Source: Nonomuraea roseoviolacea subsp. carminata (GTDB lineage Bacteria; Actinomycetota; Actinomycetes; Streptosporangiales; Streptosporangiaceae). Taken from it: DNA of 64,000 bases. Below the pieces are notes generated by a model, which was not told the DNA's origin, did not search any database, and saw only the letters and a program-made list of their open reading frames with translations. Shown in pieces: positions 6,909-15,223 of the stretch (position 1 is its first letter; each line of letters starts with the position of its first letter). The position numbers and the translations under genes were made by a program. The DNA is taken from the NCBI RefSeq assembly GCF_024172185.1, contig NZ_JAMZEC010000001.1, forward strand, positions 6,231,001-6,295,000, given 5' to 3'.

Positions 6909-9416
6909 GTGGGGACGGATGGAAATCATAGCAAGAACCATGAAAAAACCGACAAATCCCCGCGCGAATGGTGCGCCGAAGCCGTCACCCGCCTCCACGC
7001 CGGCCGCCCCGAGGAGGCGCTGCACGCCGCCCACCGCGCCGCCGAGGCGGCCGCGCGCGACGACCACGGAGAGGCCGCCGCCGCGGGGGAGTGGGCGCAC
7101 CGGCTGGTGAGCCTGGCCCTCGAACGACTCGGCCGCGACGCCGAGGCCCTCCCTCCGGCGCGCGAGGCGGTACGGCTCTCGCCCGGCTCCTGGGCCGCCC
7201 GGGTACGCCTGGCCGCCGCGCTGTCCCGGCTGCCGGGGCACGCGGACGAGGCCGCCGCCCAGGCGGGGCTGGCCCGGTCGTTCGCTCCGGAGCAGCCGGC
7301 CGTCCACGTGCTGGAGGGGGACCTCGCCCTGCTGCGCGGGGACCACCGGCGCGCGGCCACGGCCTACCGCACCGCCCTCTCCCCGCAGCGGACCGTCTCC
7401 GAGCATGCGGTCCTCTCCGAGCATGCGGTCCTCTCCGAGGATGCGGCCCTCTCCGACTCCTCCCTCACCGACCGCTCAGCCGCCGCCGCGCACCGGGCCG
7501 ACGGCTCGCACCCGGCAGTCGGCTCGCACCCGGCAGTCGGCTCGCCGCTCGCGCCGCTGGAGGTCGCCGACCCATCCGTCCCGCCGCCAGGCGTCGCCCG
7601 CTCGCCCGGCCTGCCGCCGCGGCGCATATCGGGCTCGCCCGCCGTCCTCCCGCCGGGTTCCTCGGACTCGTCGGGGTCCTCGGGCTCGTCGGCCGCGCCC
7701 GTGCCGTCTCACACCCCAGAGCAGTCCGTCCGGCCCGCGACCCGTCATGACCCGGTCGGGCGTGACCCGAGTTGGTCCGGGTCTGGGGCGCGTCAGGGTT
7801 CCGGCTGGTCCGCTCGATCGGGGCCGCCCGAGGACTCCGACCTGGTCTCCGCGTCCGTGGCGCCGTACGTCGGCTCGGCGGGGGAAGAGGCGGTGCTGGT
7901 GCGGGCGCGGGTCAATCTGGGGCTGGCGTTGCTGCGCTGGGACCGGCCCCGGGCTCATCACGACCCCTCCTGGCCGGTGGACCCCCGCGAGACCGGCCGG
8001 GCCAGGCGCGCCCTGGAGGTGTGGGCGCGGCAGGCCCGCCTGCTGGTGGCGGCGGTCACTCTGGGGGTGGCCATGCTGGCGTACACCGCCGACCTCGCCG
8101 TGCAGGCGGAGCTGGGCGGCGTGGCCGCGCTGGGGCTGCTGGCCGTGCTCACCGCGCGGCAGGCTCGTCGGGTGCGGGTGTGGCCGCGCGTGCCCGCCAT
8201 GCTGGGACGCGACCCATGGCTCGGGACGGAGGTGGTCTCGGCCGCCGTGTCGGTGACCGCGTACGCCGCCTGGCTGTCCCTGACCGCTGTCCCGGGCGTG
8301 CCGTCGTGGCTGGACCCGGTGTGGGCCGGGCTCGCGGCGATCGCGGTGCTCGGCTGGCCGGCGCACGCCGCCCTGCGCGCCCTCGCCGGTACGTGGCGCG
8401 GCCGTCCGGTCCAGGCCCTGGAGCGGTTCGCCACCGCAGCGTACGGCGAGCGCCCGCGTGGCGAGACCGCCGTGGAGAGCGGGCGGAGGGCTCGTGGGAA
8501 CGCCCCTGAGAGGGAGATGACGGCGCGGGGGCACGCCCGGGAGGGCGCGCAGGCGGCGCGCGACCACGCGGCGGAGGGCGAGCAGAGGGCGCACGGGAAC
8601 GTCGCGGATGGCGGCTGGAATGCGCGGGGGAACGTCGCGGAAGGGGTGCGGACGGCGCGTCGGAACGCCGGGGTGGCCTTGTGGATCATCGCTGGTCGCA
8701 CCTGGTCGGTGCTGGTGCCGCTGGTCCTGGGCGCCCTGGCCGTCGAGCCGAGGGTCGCGCTGGTCTCCGCGGCCGTGCCGTACCCGCTGCTGCGCTGCTA
8801 CCGGCGCGTCCGCCCCGCGCCGGGCGCGCGCCGCGAGGACGGGTGGCTGCGCGCGGCGGTGGTCCTCCTCACCGTGGCGGCGGCCGGATGCGCGGCGGGC
8901 GCCCTGCTCGGCTGGGTGGCGCGCGTGACCGTCCGGGGCGGGGCCGAATGGGCGTGGCGGGTGGGGATCGCGGCGCTGGGCCTCGTGGCCGTCGTGTTCG
9001 CGGTGCGGGCCGCGCGATCGTGGTGGCGCGGCGGCCCGGGACCCTGGCGCTCCTCGCTCCTCATGTGCGACCTGCCCGCCGGTGACGAGCCGTCCGTGCC
9101 GCTCGGCCCCGAGGCGCGCCAGGCGCTCGCGTACGCCAGGAACGTCGTCCTGTCCTTCGCCGACCCGCTCGGCCCGCGGACGGTCGGCGCGGCGGCGTCC
9201 ATCGGGCCCGCGGGCGAGCTGCGGCTGGTCGCCGGGGCCGGGGCGGGGGAGGCGGTGGAGGCGGACCCGCGGGTGGCGGTGTTCGCGGCGGGCCCGTCGC
9301 CGCGCCGCCGCTGGGTGGAGGTGCGCGGCGTCGCCGTGGCGGGCTCCGGCCTGCTGCGCGTCACCCCCAAGCAGGTGCTGACCGGAGACTTCCCCGGACG
9401 GCACCAGCGCGGCTGA
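6909..9416 (+). CDS. TPR-containing multi-pass membrane protein of unknown function
   Basis: 835 residues with a GTG start. Residues ~18-160 form TPR-like helix pairs (AVTRLHAGRPEEALHAAHRA; LVSLALERLGRDAEALPPAREA). Residues ~160-310 are a Ser/Pro/Gly-rich linker containing six-residue tandem repeats (SEHAVL, GSHPAV). Then come two helices (~365-410), two more (~430-480), an 11-residue repeat zone (~528-582), further helices (~590-695), and a soluble C-terminal domain (~710-835). No catalytic motif is visible. The ribosome site is weak (GAG 4 bases upstream). The AAA+ gene follows 187 bases later on the same strand; the pairing of a TPR membrane protein with a membrane AAA+ ATPase suggests, but does not prove, a common complex. 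Confidence 0.7.
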   Translation: MGTDGNHSKNHEKTDKSPREWCAEAVTRLHAGRPEEALHAAHRAAEAAARDDHGEAAAAGEWAHRLVSLALERLGRDAEALPPAREAVRLSPGSWAARVRLAAALSRLPGHADEAAAQAGLARSFAPEQPAVHVLEGDLALLRGDHRRAATAYRTALSPQRTVSEHAVLSEHAVLSEDAALSDSSLTDRSAAAAHRADGSHPAVGSHPAVGSPLAPLEVADPSVPPPGVARSPGLPPRRISGSPAVLPPGSSDSSGSSGSSAAPVPSHTPEQSVRPATRHDPVGRDPSWSGSGARQGSGWSARSGPPEDSDLVSASVAPYVGSAGEEAVLVRARVNLGLALLRWDRPRAHHDPSWPVDPRETGRARRALEVWARQARLLVAAVTLGVAMLAYTADLAVQAELGGVAALGLLAVLTARQARRVRVWPRVPAMLGRDPWLGTEVVSAAVSVTAYAAWLSLTAVPGVPSWLDPVWAGLAAIAVLGWPAHAALRALAGTWRGRPVQALERFATAAYGERPRGETAVESGRRARGNAPEREMTARGHAREGAQAARDHAAEGEQRAHGNVADGGWNARGNVAEGVRTARRNAGVALWIIAGRTWSVLVPLVLGALAVEPRVALVSAAVPYPLLRCYRRVRPAPGARREDGWLRAAVVLLTVAAAGCAAGALLGWVARVTVRGGAEWAWRVGIAALGLVAVVFAVRAARSWWRGGPGPWRSSLLMCDLPAGDEPSVPLGPEARQALAYARNVVLSFADPLGPRTVGAAASIGPAGELRLVAGAGAGEAVEADPRVAVFAAGPSPRRRWVEVRGVAVAGSGLLRVTPKQVLTGDFPGRHQRG
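7397..7450 (+). repeat. 18-bp in-frame tandem repeat, three copies
   Basis: Unit CTCCGAGCATGCGGTCCT at 7397-7414 and 7415-7432 is identical; the third copy (7433-7450) has two changes. It encodes repeated SEHAVL in the linker of the TPR membrane protein. A second 18-bp pair, GGCTCGCACCCGGCAGTC (7503-7520, 7521-7538), encodes GSHPAV twice. Both look like recent slippage or unequal exchange. Confidence 0.9.
8490..8654 (+). repeat. 33-bp (11-residue) repeat, five copies plus a partial
   Basis: Within the TPR membrane protein, five consecutive 11-residue units begin ARGN, ARGH, ARDH, AHGN, ARGN, followed by a partial ARRNAG. The fifth position is mostly Ala or Val, and charged residues fill the remaining turns. 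An 11-residue period suits a long amphipathic or hendecad coiled-coil helix on one face of the membrane. Confidence 0.8.
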
Positions 9417-9603
9417 CCCCATGGAGAGGCGGCGCCGTGCCGAGCCGACGGCGTCGGTCCGTGGCGGCCGCGATCCGTGAACGCCGTGGCGAGCGTCCTG
9501 TTCGTCCCGTAAGTCCCCCGAGCGTCAGGCGTCACGCGGCGTGTCAGGTCCGCCCAATCGTCGGTCTGGTGCGGTATAACCGGGGGCGGACCGGGGAGGC
9601 GTG

Positions 9604-11952
9604 ATGCGTGAGTCCGGCAGGGCCCAGGCCGCGGGGCGGGTCGCGGCGCGGGATCTGTTCGAGCGGGTGCGCCTGCGCTATTTCCATCTGCCCCCGGCCG
9701 TGCGCCGGGTGATGTACGCCTCGGCGCTGATCGGGTCCGTCGGCCTCGGCGCGGCCCTCGGGTGGGACCTCGCCCGGACGTTCCTCGTCACGCTGACCCT
9801 GCTCGCCTTCGCCGCGCTGACCCTGCGCTTCCCGCGCGCCGCGGCCACCGCCGTGGTCGTGGCCGCCTGGGTCGTGCTCATGCCGGTGTTCGTCATGCTG
9901 TTCCCGGTCGGCTCGCCCGCGCCGACGCTCCTGCTCGCGCTGGCCGTGCCGGTGGCGGGCGTCGCCCACCTGATCCGCTGGGTGCCGCCGTGGCTGACCG
10001 CCCTGCTGGCGCTGCTGCCCGCGGGCCTGCTCGCCGCCGCGCTCTCCCTGGTCTCCGACGCCACCGCGGTCTGGGTCGCGTACGGCGTGGCCGCCGCGGT
10101 GCTGCTCTACCGCTTCGTGCTGGCCCGCCGCGCCCGGGCCGAGCTGGCCGGCCAGGAGCAGGAGCAGCTGCGCGTACGGGTGCGCGAGGGCGGCCCGGCG
10201 CAGCAGCACGAGCGCGGGACGGCGCCGCCCAGCATCTCGGTCGAGGAGGCGCTGGGCGAGCTGGAGAGCATGATCGGCCTGGCCCCGGTCAAGGAGCAGG
10301 TGCGCTCCATCGCGGCCTCGATCGAGGCGTCCCGGCTGCGCGCCGAGGCCGGCTACACGGCCGGCCGGCCGACCCGGCACTTCGTCTTCTCCGGGCCGCC
10401 CGGCACCGGCAAGACCAGCGTGGCGCGCACCCTCGCGAAGATCTTCTACGCGTTCGGCCTGCTCGACACCCCGTACGTGGTCGAGGCGCAGCGGGCCGAC
10501 CTCGTCGGCGAGTTCCTGGGCGCGACCGCCATCAAGACCAACGAGCTGGTCGACCGCGCCCTGGGCGGCGTGCTGTTCATCGACGAGGCGTACAGCCTGG
10601 TCAACTCCGCCGACGGGCAGCCCGACCGGTTCGGCGCCGAGGCCGTGCAGACCCTGCTCAAGCGGGCCGAGGACGACCGCGACCGGCTGATCATCATCCT
10701 GGCCGGCTACGAGCAGGAGATGGCCGGCTTCCTCGCCTCCAACCCCGGCCTGGCCAGCCGGTTCGCCACCCGCGTGCGCTTTCCCAGCTACTCGCCCGCC
10801 GAGCTGGCCGAGATCACCGAGCTGCTCCAGCGGCGCCGGGGCGACACGATGTCCGACGAGACCAGGGCCGCGCTGCTCGGCCTGTTCGAGGACGTGCAGC
10901 GGCGCGGGCTGGTCGACGAGCTGGGCAACGCCCGTTTCGCCCGCAGCCTCGTCGAGGCGGCCGCGCAGGCCCGTGACGTGCGGGTGGTGGGCGCGGGCGG
11001 CACCCCCTCCACCGAGGACCTCGTCACCACGACCACGCCCGACGTGACCAAGGCGTTCAACGAGCTGACCGCCCGCTTCCGCGGTCACGAGGCCATCCCC
11101 ACGCTGGAGGAGGCGCTGGCCGACCTCGACCGGATGGCCGGGCTGGCGCCGGTCAAGCGGCAGGTCCACGCCATCGCCGCGCAGCTCCAGGTGGCGCGCA
11201 TGCGGCAGGAGCGGGGCCTGCCCACGCCGCCGCAGACCCGCCACTTCGTGTTCGTCGGCCCGCCCGGCACCGGCAAGACCACGGTGGCCCGGGTCGTCGG
11301 CCGGGTCTTCGCCGCGCTCGGCCTGCTCGCCCGGCCCGACGTGGTGGAGGCGCAGCGCGCCGACCTGGTGGGCCAGCACCTCGGCGCGACCGCGATCAAG
11401 ACCAACGAGCTGGTCGACCGGGCGCTCGGCGGCGTGCTGTTCGTCGACGAGGCGTACAGCCTGGTCAACCCCGGCTACGCGGGCGGCGACGCCTTCGGCG
11501 CCGAGGCCGTGCAGACCCTGCTCAAGCGGGCCGAGGACGACCGCGACCGGCTCGTCATCGTGTTGGCCGGCTACGAGCGCGAGATGGACGCCTTCCTGGC
11601 CACCAACCCCGGCCTGGCCAGCCGCTTCAACCAGCGCGTCGCCTTCCCCAGCTACACGCCGGCCGAGTTGTCGGAGATCGCGGTGCTGCTGGCCGACAAG
11701 TCCGGCGATCACTTCGACGAGGCCGCGCGGCGCGACCTGGATGAGGTCTTCACCTGGGTCTGCGAGGAGCGGCTGATCGACGGGCTCGGCAACGGCCGCT
11801 TCGCCCGGTCGCTGTTCGAGCGGGCGGCCATGCGCCGCGACGTGCGGCTGGCCGCGCTGGCCTCGCAGGGCGGCTCCGCCACCTCGGCCGAGCTGACCAC
11901 CATCACCAGCGAGGACGTGCGCACGGCCGTCGACGAGATCTCGGGCCGTTGA
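9604..11952 (+). CDS. Membrane-anchored tandem AAA+ ATPase (CbxX/CfqX, EccA-like)
   Basis: 782 residues. Residues ~35-175 contain four or more membrane helices; two CbxX/CfqX-type AAA+ modules follow. Module 1 has Walker A GPPGTGKTS (from residue ~264), Walker B VLFIDEAY and an ASRF arginine-finger segment. Module 2 has GPPGTGKTT (from ~552), VLFVDEAY and ASRF. The modules are nearly identical over the pore-loop region (VVEAQRADLVG, GATAIKTNELVDRALGGVLF), showing internal duplication. Relatives include type VII secretion EccA and Rubisco-activase-like CbbX; here no ESX genes are near, so the substrate is unknown. ATG 9604 follows GGGGAGG by 4 bases; TATAAC at 9575-9580 may be its -10. The stop codon touches the right end of the TnpB element. 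Confidence 0.85.
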   Translation: MRESGRAQAAGRVAARDLFERVRLRYFHLPPAVRRVMYASALIGSVGLGAALGWDLARTFLVTLTLLAFAALTLRFPRAAATAVVVAAWVVLMPVFVMLFPVGSPAPTLLLALAVPVAGVAHLIRWVPPWLTALLALLPAGLLAAALSLVSDATAVWVAYGVAAAVLLYRFVLARRARAELAGQEQEQLRVRVREGGPAQQHERGTAPPSISVEEALGELESMIGLAPVKEQVRSIAASIEASRLRAEAGYTAGRPTRHFVFSGPPGTGKTSVARTLAKIFYAFGLLDTPYVVEAQRADLVGEFLGATAIKTNELVDRALGGVLFIDEAYSLVNSADGQPDRFGAEAVQTLLKRAEDDRDRLIIILAGYEQEMAGFLASNPGLASRFATRVRFPSYSPAELAEITELLQRRRGDTMSDETRAALLGLFEDVQRRGLVDELGNARFARSLVEAAAQARDVRVVGAGGTPSTEDLVTTTTPDVTKAFNELTARFRGHEAIPTLEEALADLDRMAGLAPVKRQVHAIAAQLQVARMRQERGLPTPPQTRHFVFVGPPGTGKTTVARVVGRVFAALGLLARPDVVEAQRADLVGQHLGATAIKTNELVDRALGGVLFVDEAYSLVNPGYAGGDAFGAEAVQTLLKRAEDDRDRLVIVLAGYEREMDAFLATNPGLASRFNQRVAFPSYTPAELSEIAVLLADKSGDHFDEAARRDLDEVFTWVCEERLIDGLGNGRFARSLFERAAMRRDVRLAALASQGGSATSAELTTITSEDVRTAVDEISGR

Positions 11953-13050
11953 CTTCCTCCCCGCCCTAGAGGACCGGGATTCCCCGTGTCACGAGCGAGG
12001 CATGCTGCCGCGCTCGTGACTGGGGTGGTTGACGCTTCACAGACCGCCCAGCGGCGAGGTCTCCACGTCCTGACACGGACTGCCCGCCCGCGTGTTTGAT
12101 GTTGACGGCGGCGTTCACGTCCGCGTGCACGACCAGGCCGCACCCGGTGCACCGGAAGACCGCTTGACTCTCGCGGGACTTCAGGTCCACATGGGCGCAG
12201 GCCGAGCACATGATGCTTGTGTACGCCGGGTTCACCTTGATGATCTGAGTACCGGTGGAGCGGGCCGCACTGGTGAGGGCGAGTTCCAGGCCATGCCAGC
12301 CCTTGTCGGTGATGGCCCGGTTCAGGCCCCGTTTCCGGGCGACACCCCGGCCGGGGGCCTCGATGGTCCCCCTGGCTGTGTTGAAGCCGCCGGTACCGCT
12401 GCAACTCGCCAAAGGTGATGTAGGAACGGTCGTGGAACGCGCCGTCGCTTGTGCAGGCGGCCACGACCACGCCTCGGTCGATCCCCACCGCAGGGCCGGG
12501 ATGCGCGGTCGGGATGGCCTGCCCATCCTCCACCAGGAAACTGATGTACCAGTGGCCACCCTCACGCGAGAGGCTCGCCGATCGGATGGCACCGCCCAAC
12601 GGGCGCGACCAGCGGAAGCGGACCCACCCGAACTTGGGGAGTTTCACCCGGCCCCAGTGGCGGCCCAGCCGCTCCACCGCGATCGCGCTGCCTTGCGGGA
12701 ACCGGAACGACGGCCTCCAGCGGCGTGCTGAGCGCCAGCGGACCTTCCACGCCCCGTGCCGGGCGCACGCCGTATCAAGATCCTTCAAGGTCTGCTGGAG
12801 GACCTGAGAGGGTGCGTCGGCCAGCCAGGCGAACTCGGTTTTGGCCTGTGCCAGTTGGGCACACTGTGCCGCATACCCGATGAAAGCCTCCCGCTGCCGG
12901 TAGTGACGGCGCTGCTCCAGAGCGGTGTTCCACACGCTGCGGCAGGTCCCGCCGACCTGTTCGGCGTAGACCTCCTGGTCGGCGGTGAGGTGCAGCCGGT
13001 AACGGCGTCCCGTCAGCACCATGCACCCCCTCCAGCATGCTTATCGAACA
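11953..13050 (-). mobile_element. Decayed TnpB-only IS200/IS605-group element (approximate limits)
   Basis: The element holds a single broken tnpB and no tnpA. Its right end, on the plus strand at about 11953-11990, shows the CTTCCTCCCCGCCCT...GGACCGGGATTCC hairpin usual at the tnpB-3' end of this group. The left end is not obvious; it should lie in the ~50 bases upstream of the tnpB start, so 13050 is a guess. No target duplication is expected for this family. The right end lies directly next to the stop codon of the AAA+ gene. Confidence 0.65.
11966..13022 (-). pseudogene. tnpB: RuvC-like TnpB, internally deleted and frameshifted
   Basis: TnpB is an RNA-guided DNA endonuclease carried by IS200/IS605-type elements. 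The start ATG 13022, preceded by GGAGGGGG, is intact, and the first ~216 residues follow a normal TnpB through the first RuvC Asp (AVGIDRGVVVAA) to QRYRRLQ. At about 12378-12388 the coding switches frame and jumps to TARGTIEAPG...GLNRAI, then continues to the zinc ribbon (CSACAH...CTGCG) and HADVNAAVNI. In intact relatives some 65-70 residues lie between these points, including the EDL motif with the catalytic Glu. This copy therefore lacks the second RuvC residue as well as a continuous frame and should be inactive. The first frame happens to stay open beyond the junction, which can mislead gene callers. Confidence 0.85.
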
Positions 13051-13269
13051 CCTTATCGGTCGTCTCATTGATCACAAGGTGGAATGCCAGCACGGAGGCA
13101 CATGAAAACCGCGCTGCATGTCCATCCGGTCTTCGTCATCGGGTGCCGGCGTGGTGATCGCCTTCGACAGTGCGGTAAACCCCGGGAGCGCGGGCCCCGC
13201 GCGTCCTGGCCCCCTGCCCGTCGCATGGTGTAGCAATATGACTACGCATCGTGCGCGGGAGGGGGGAGC

Positions 13270-14253
13270 ATGGCGGGGTTCCTGGCCCGCAGGCTGCTCA
13301 ACTACGTCGTGCTCGTCGCCGTCGCCGCGAGTCTGGCGTACATGCTGGCCGCCACGGCCCTCGACCCGCGCTCCAACTACGCCGACCGCACGCCCAAGCC
13401 GCCGCCGGCGGTCATCGACGCCCAGCTCACCGCGCTCAACCTGAACGACCAGGTGCCGCTGCTGGAGCGCTACGCCGTCTGGGCCGGCGGGGTGCTGCAC
13501 GGCGACCTCGGCAAGAGCGTGACCGGCTCGCCGGTCAACGACGACATCGCCCGGCGCGCCGGGGTCACCTTCCGGCTGGTGCTGCTCGGCATGATCGTGG
13601 GCAGCGTCGGCGGGGTGCTGCTGGGCGCCTTGGCGGCGGTCCGCCAGTACGGGTGGTTCGACCGGGTGTCGACGGGCCTGTCCTTCGCGGTGCTCGCGGT
13701 GCCCGTGGTCGTGCTGGCCAACATGCTCATCCTGTTCGCCACGTGGGTCAACGACCGGCTCGGCACCCAGGTCTTCCTGGTCAGCGGCGAGTACACCGGC
13801 GGCCTCGACACCGGCTTCTGGGGCAGCGCGGTCGACCGGATCCAGCACCTCGTGCTGCCGACGGTCTCGCTGTCGCTCGCGCTGGTCGCGGTCTTCAGCC
13901 GTTACCAGCGCAACATGATGCTCGACGTGCTCGGCGCCGACTTCGTCCGCACCGCGCGGGCCAAGGGCCTGAGCCGGCGCGCCGCGCTCACCCGCCACGC
14001 GCTGCGCACCGCGCTGGTGCCGGTCATGACGTACTTCGCGTTCACGTTCGGGGCGTTGCTGACCGGCGCCACGTTCACCGAGAAGATCTTCGGCTGGCAC
14101 GGGCTCGGCGAGCAGCTCATCAACTCGATCTTCACCAACGACGTCAACACCGTGGCGGCGATCGCGCTCCTCGCGGCCGTGGCGGTGCTGTGCGCCTCGC
14201 TGGCCTCCGACCTGCTGCACGCCGCGCTCGACCCGCGGGTGAGGGCGGGATGA
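13270..14253 (+). CDS. ABC transporter permease, DppB/OppB family
   Basis: 327 residues; the first of two permeases of a peptide/nickel-type (PepT family) importer. An N-terminal helix (residues 5-27) is followed by a periplasm-like loop, then five helices. The coupling loop that docks on the ATPase is visible as DFVRTARAKGLSRRAALTRHALR, with the conserved EAA-like ARAKG..... ATG 13270 is preceded by GGAGGGGGGAGC. Its TGA overlaps the ATG of the second permease (ATGA), so the two are translationally coupled and the operon continues through the fused ATPase and the binding protein. Substrate is probably oligopeptide-like, but metal chelates or other ligands are possible. Confidence 0.88.
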   Translation: MAGFLARRLLNYVVLVAVAASLAYMLAATALDPRSNYADRTPKPPPAVIDAQLTALNLNDQVPLLERYAVWAGGVLHGDLGKSVTGSPVNDDIARRAGVTFRLVLLGMIVGSVGGVLLGALAAVRQYGWFDRVSTGLSFAVLAVPVVVLANMLILFATWVNDRLGTQVFLVSGEYTGGLDTGFWGSAVDRIQHLVLPTVSLSLALVAVFSRYQRNMMLDVLGADFVRTARAKGLSRRAALTRHALRTALVPVMTYFAFTFGALLTGATFTEKIFGWHGLGEQLINSIFTNDVNTVAAIALLAAVAVLCASLASDLLHAALDPRVRAG

Positions 14254-15170
14254 CGCTCCCCGAGGAGGAGGTGGCCGAGGAGCTGACACCCGGCGTCCCC
14301 GGGCGGGGGCCGCGCCGGGCGCCGTCGCGCGGCCGGGTCGTGGTGCGGCGATTCCTGGGCTCCCGGCAGGGGGCGGCCGGGCTCGCGGTGCTCGTGGTGA
14401 TGTTCCTGCTGGCCTTCGCCGGGCCGCTGCTCAGCCCATGGTCGTACACCGACCGCGACTTCACCGCGTTCCTCCAGCCGCCCTCCGCCGACCACTGGTT
14501 CGGCACCCTGCAGACCGGCGCCGACGTCTACGCCGTGACGCTGCGCGGCATGCAGAAGTCGCTGATCGTGGGGCTGCTCGCGGCCCTGGTCTCCACCGCG
14601 CTGGCCGCGCTCGTCGGCGCCTTCGCGGGGTACTTCCCGGGCTGGGCCGACCGGACGCTGACCTGGGTGACCGACCTGCTGCTGGTGCTGCCCGCGTTCC
14701 TCATTCTGGCGATCATGTCGCCGGTGTTCGGCGAGGGGACGTGGGCGCTGTTCGTGCTCATGCTGGCGCTGTTCCTGTGGATGGTCACCTCCAAGATCGT
14801 CCGCAGCATGACGGTCTCGCTGAAGCGGCGGGAGTTCATCCAGGCCGCCCGGTTCATGGGCGTGCGTCCGGTGACGATCATCTTCCGGCACGTGCTGCCC
14901 AACCTGTCGTCGCTGCTCATCGTGGACGCCACCCTCAACGTCAGCGCCGCCATCCTCACCGAGACCTCCCTGTCCTACTTCGGTTTCGGCATCCAGCCGC
15001 CCGACGTGTCGTTCGGCACGCTCATCGCCGACGGCTCCAAGACGGCCGTGTACGCGCCGTGGACGTTCTGGTTCGTCGCCGGGCTCCTCGTCGTCACCGT
15101 GCTGGCCGTCAACCTCGTCGGCGACGCCCTGCGCGACGCGTTCGACCCGACCTCCACGAGGCCCCGATGA
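14250..15170 (+). CDS. ABC transporter permease, DppC/OppC family
   Basis: 306 residues. After a hydrophilic N-terminal ~35 residues and a first helix (GLAVLVVMFLLAFAGPLL), the typical DppC loop appears with HWFGTLQTGADVYAVTLRG (HxxGTDxxGRD-like motif with GRD replaced by GAD). Five more helices follow, and the coupling loop reads FIQAARFMGVRPVTIIFRHVLPN. The start ATG overlaps the stop of the upstream permease. The stop lies inside the first copy of a 26-bp repeat that also supplies the start of the next gene. Confidence 0.88.
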   Translation: MTLPEEEVAEELTPGVPGRGPRRAPSRGRVVVRRFLGSRQGAAGLAVLVVMFLLAFAGPLLSPWSYTDRDFTAFLQPPSADHWFGTLQTGADVYAVTLRGMQKSLIVGLLAALVSTALAALVGAFAGYFPGWADRTLTWVTDLLLVLPAFLILAIMSPVFGEGTWALFVLMLALFLWMVTSKIVRSMTVSLKRREFIQAARFMGVRPVTIIFRHVLPNLSSLLIVDATLNVSAAILTETSLSYFGFGIQPPDVSFGTLIADGSKTAVYAPWTFWFVAGLLVVTVLAVNLVGDALRDAFDPTSTRPR

Positions 15171-15223
15171 CGCCCCCGTGCACGAGGCCGCGATGACGCT
15201 CACCTTCACGAGGCCGCGATGAC
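15155..15223 (+). repeat. 26-bp tandem repeat, nearly three copies, at a stop/start junction
   Basis: The core CACGAGGCCGCGATGAC occurs at 15155 (one mismatch), 15181 and 15207, exactly 26 bases apart. Each copy carries GAGG, five bases and ATGA, that is, a ribosome site and a start/stop overlap. The first copy contains the real stop of the permease; only the ATG of the third copy (15219) is in frame with the ATPase. The structure looks like duplication of an original ATGA coupling site. Confidence 0.85.

Noticed and set aside
11709..12378. Continuation of the first tnpB frame to 11709 as a long transposase
   Set aside because: Beyond ~12380 this frame encodes Arg/Pro-rich nonsense, while the true TnpB C-terminus is in the neighbouring frame.
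13072..14289. Long minus-strand frame opposite the DppB permease
   Set aside because: Antisense shadow with Arg/Gln/Glu-rich composition; many such frames lie opposite real genes here (for example 15387-17096, 33767-36184, 45319-48102) and show no family features.
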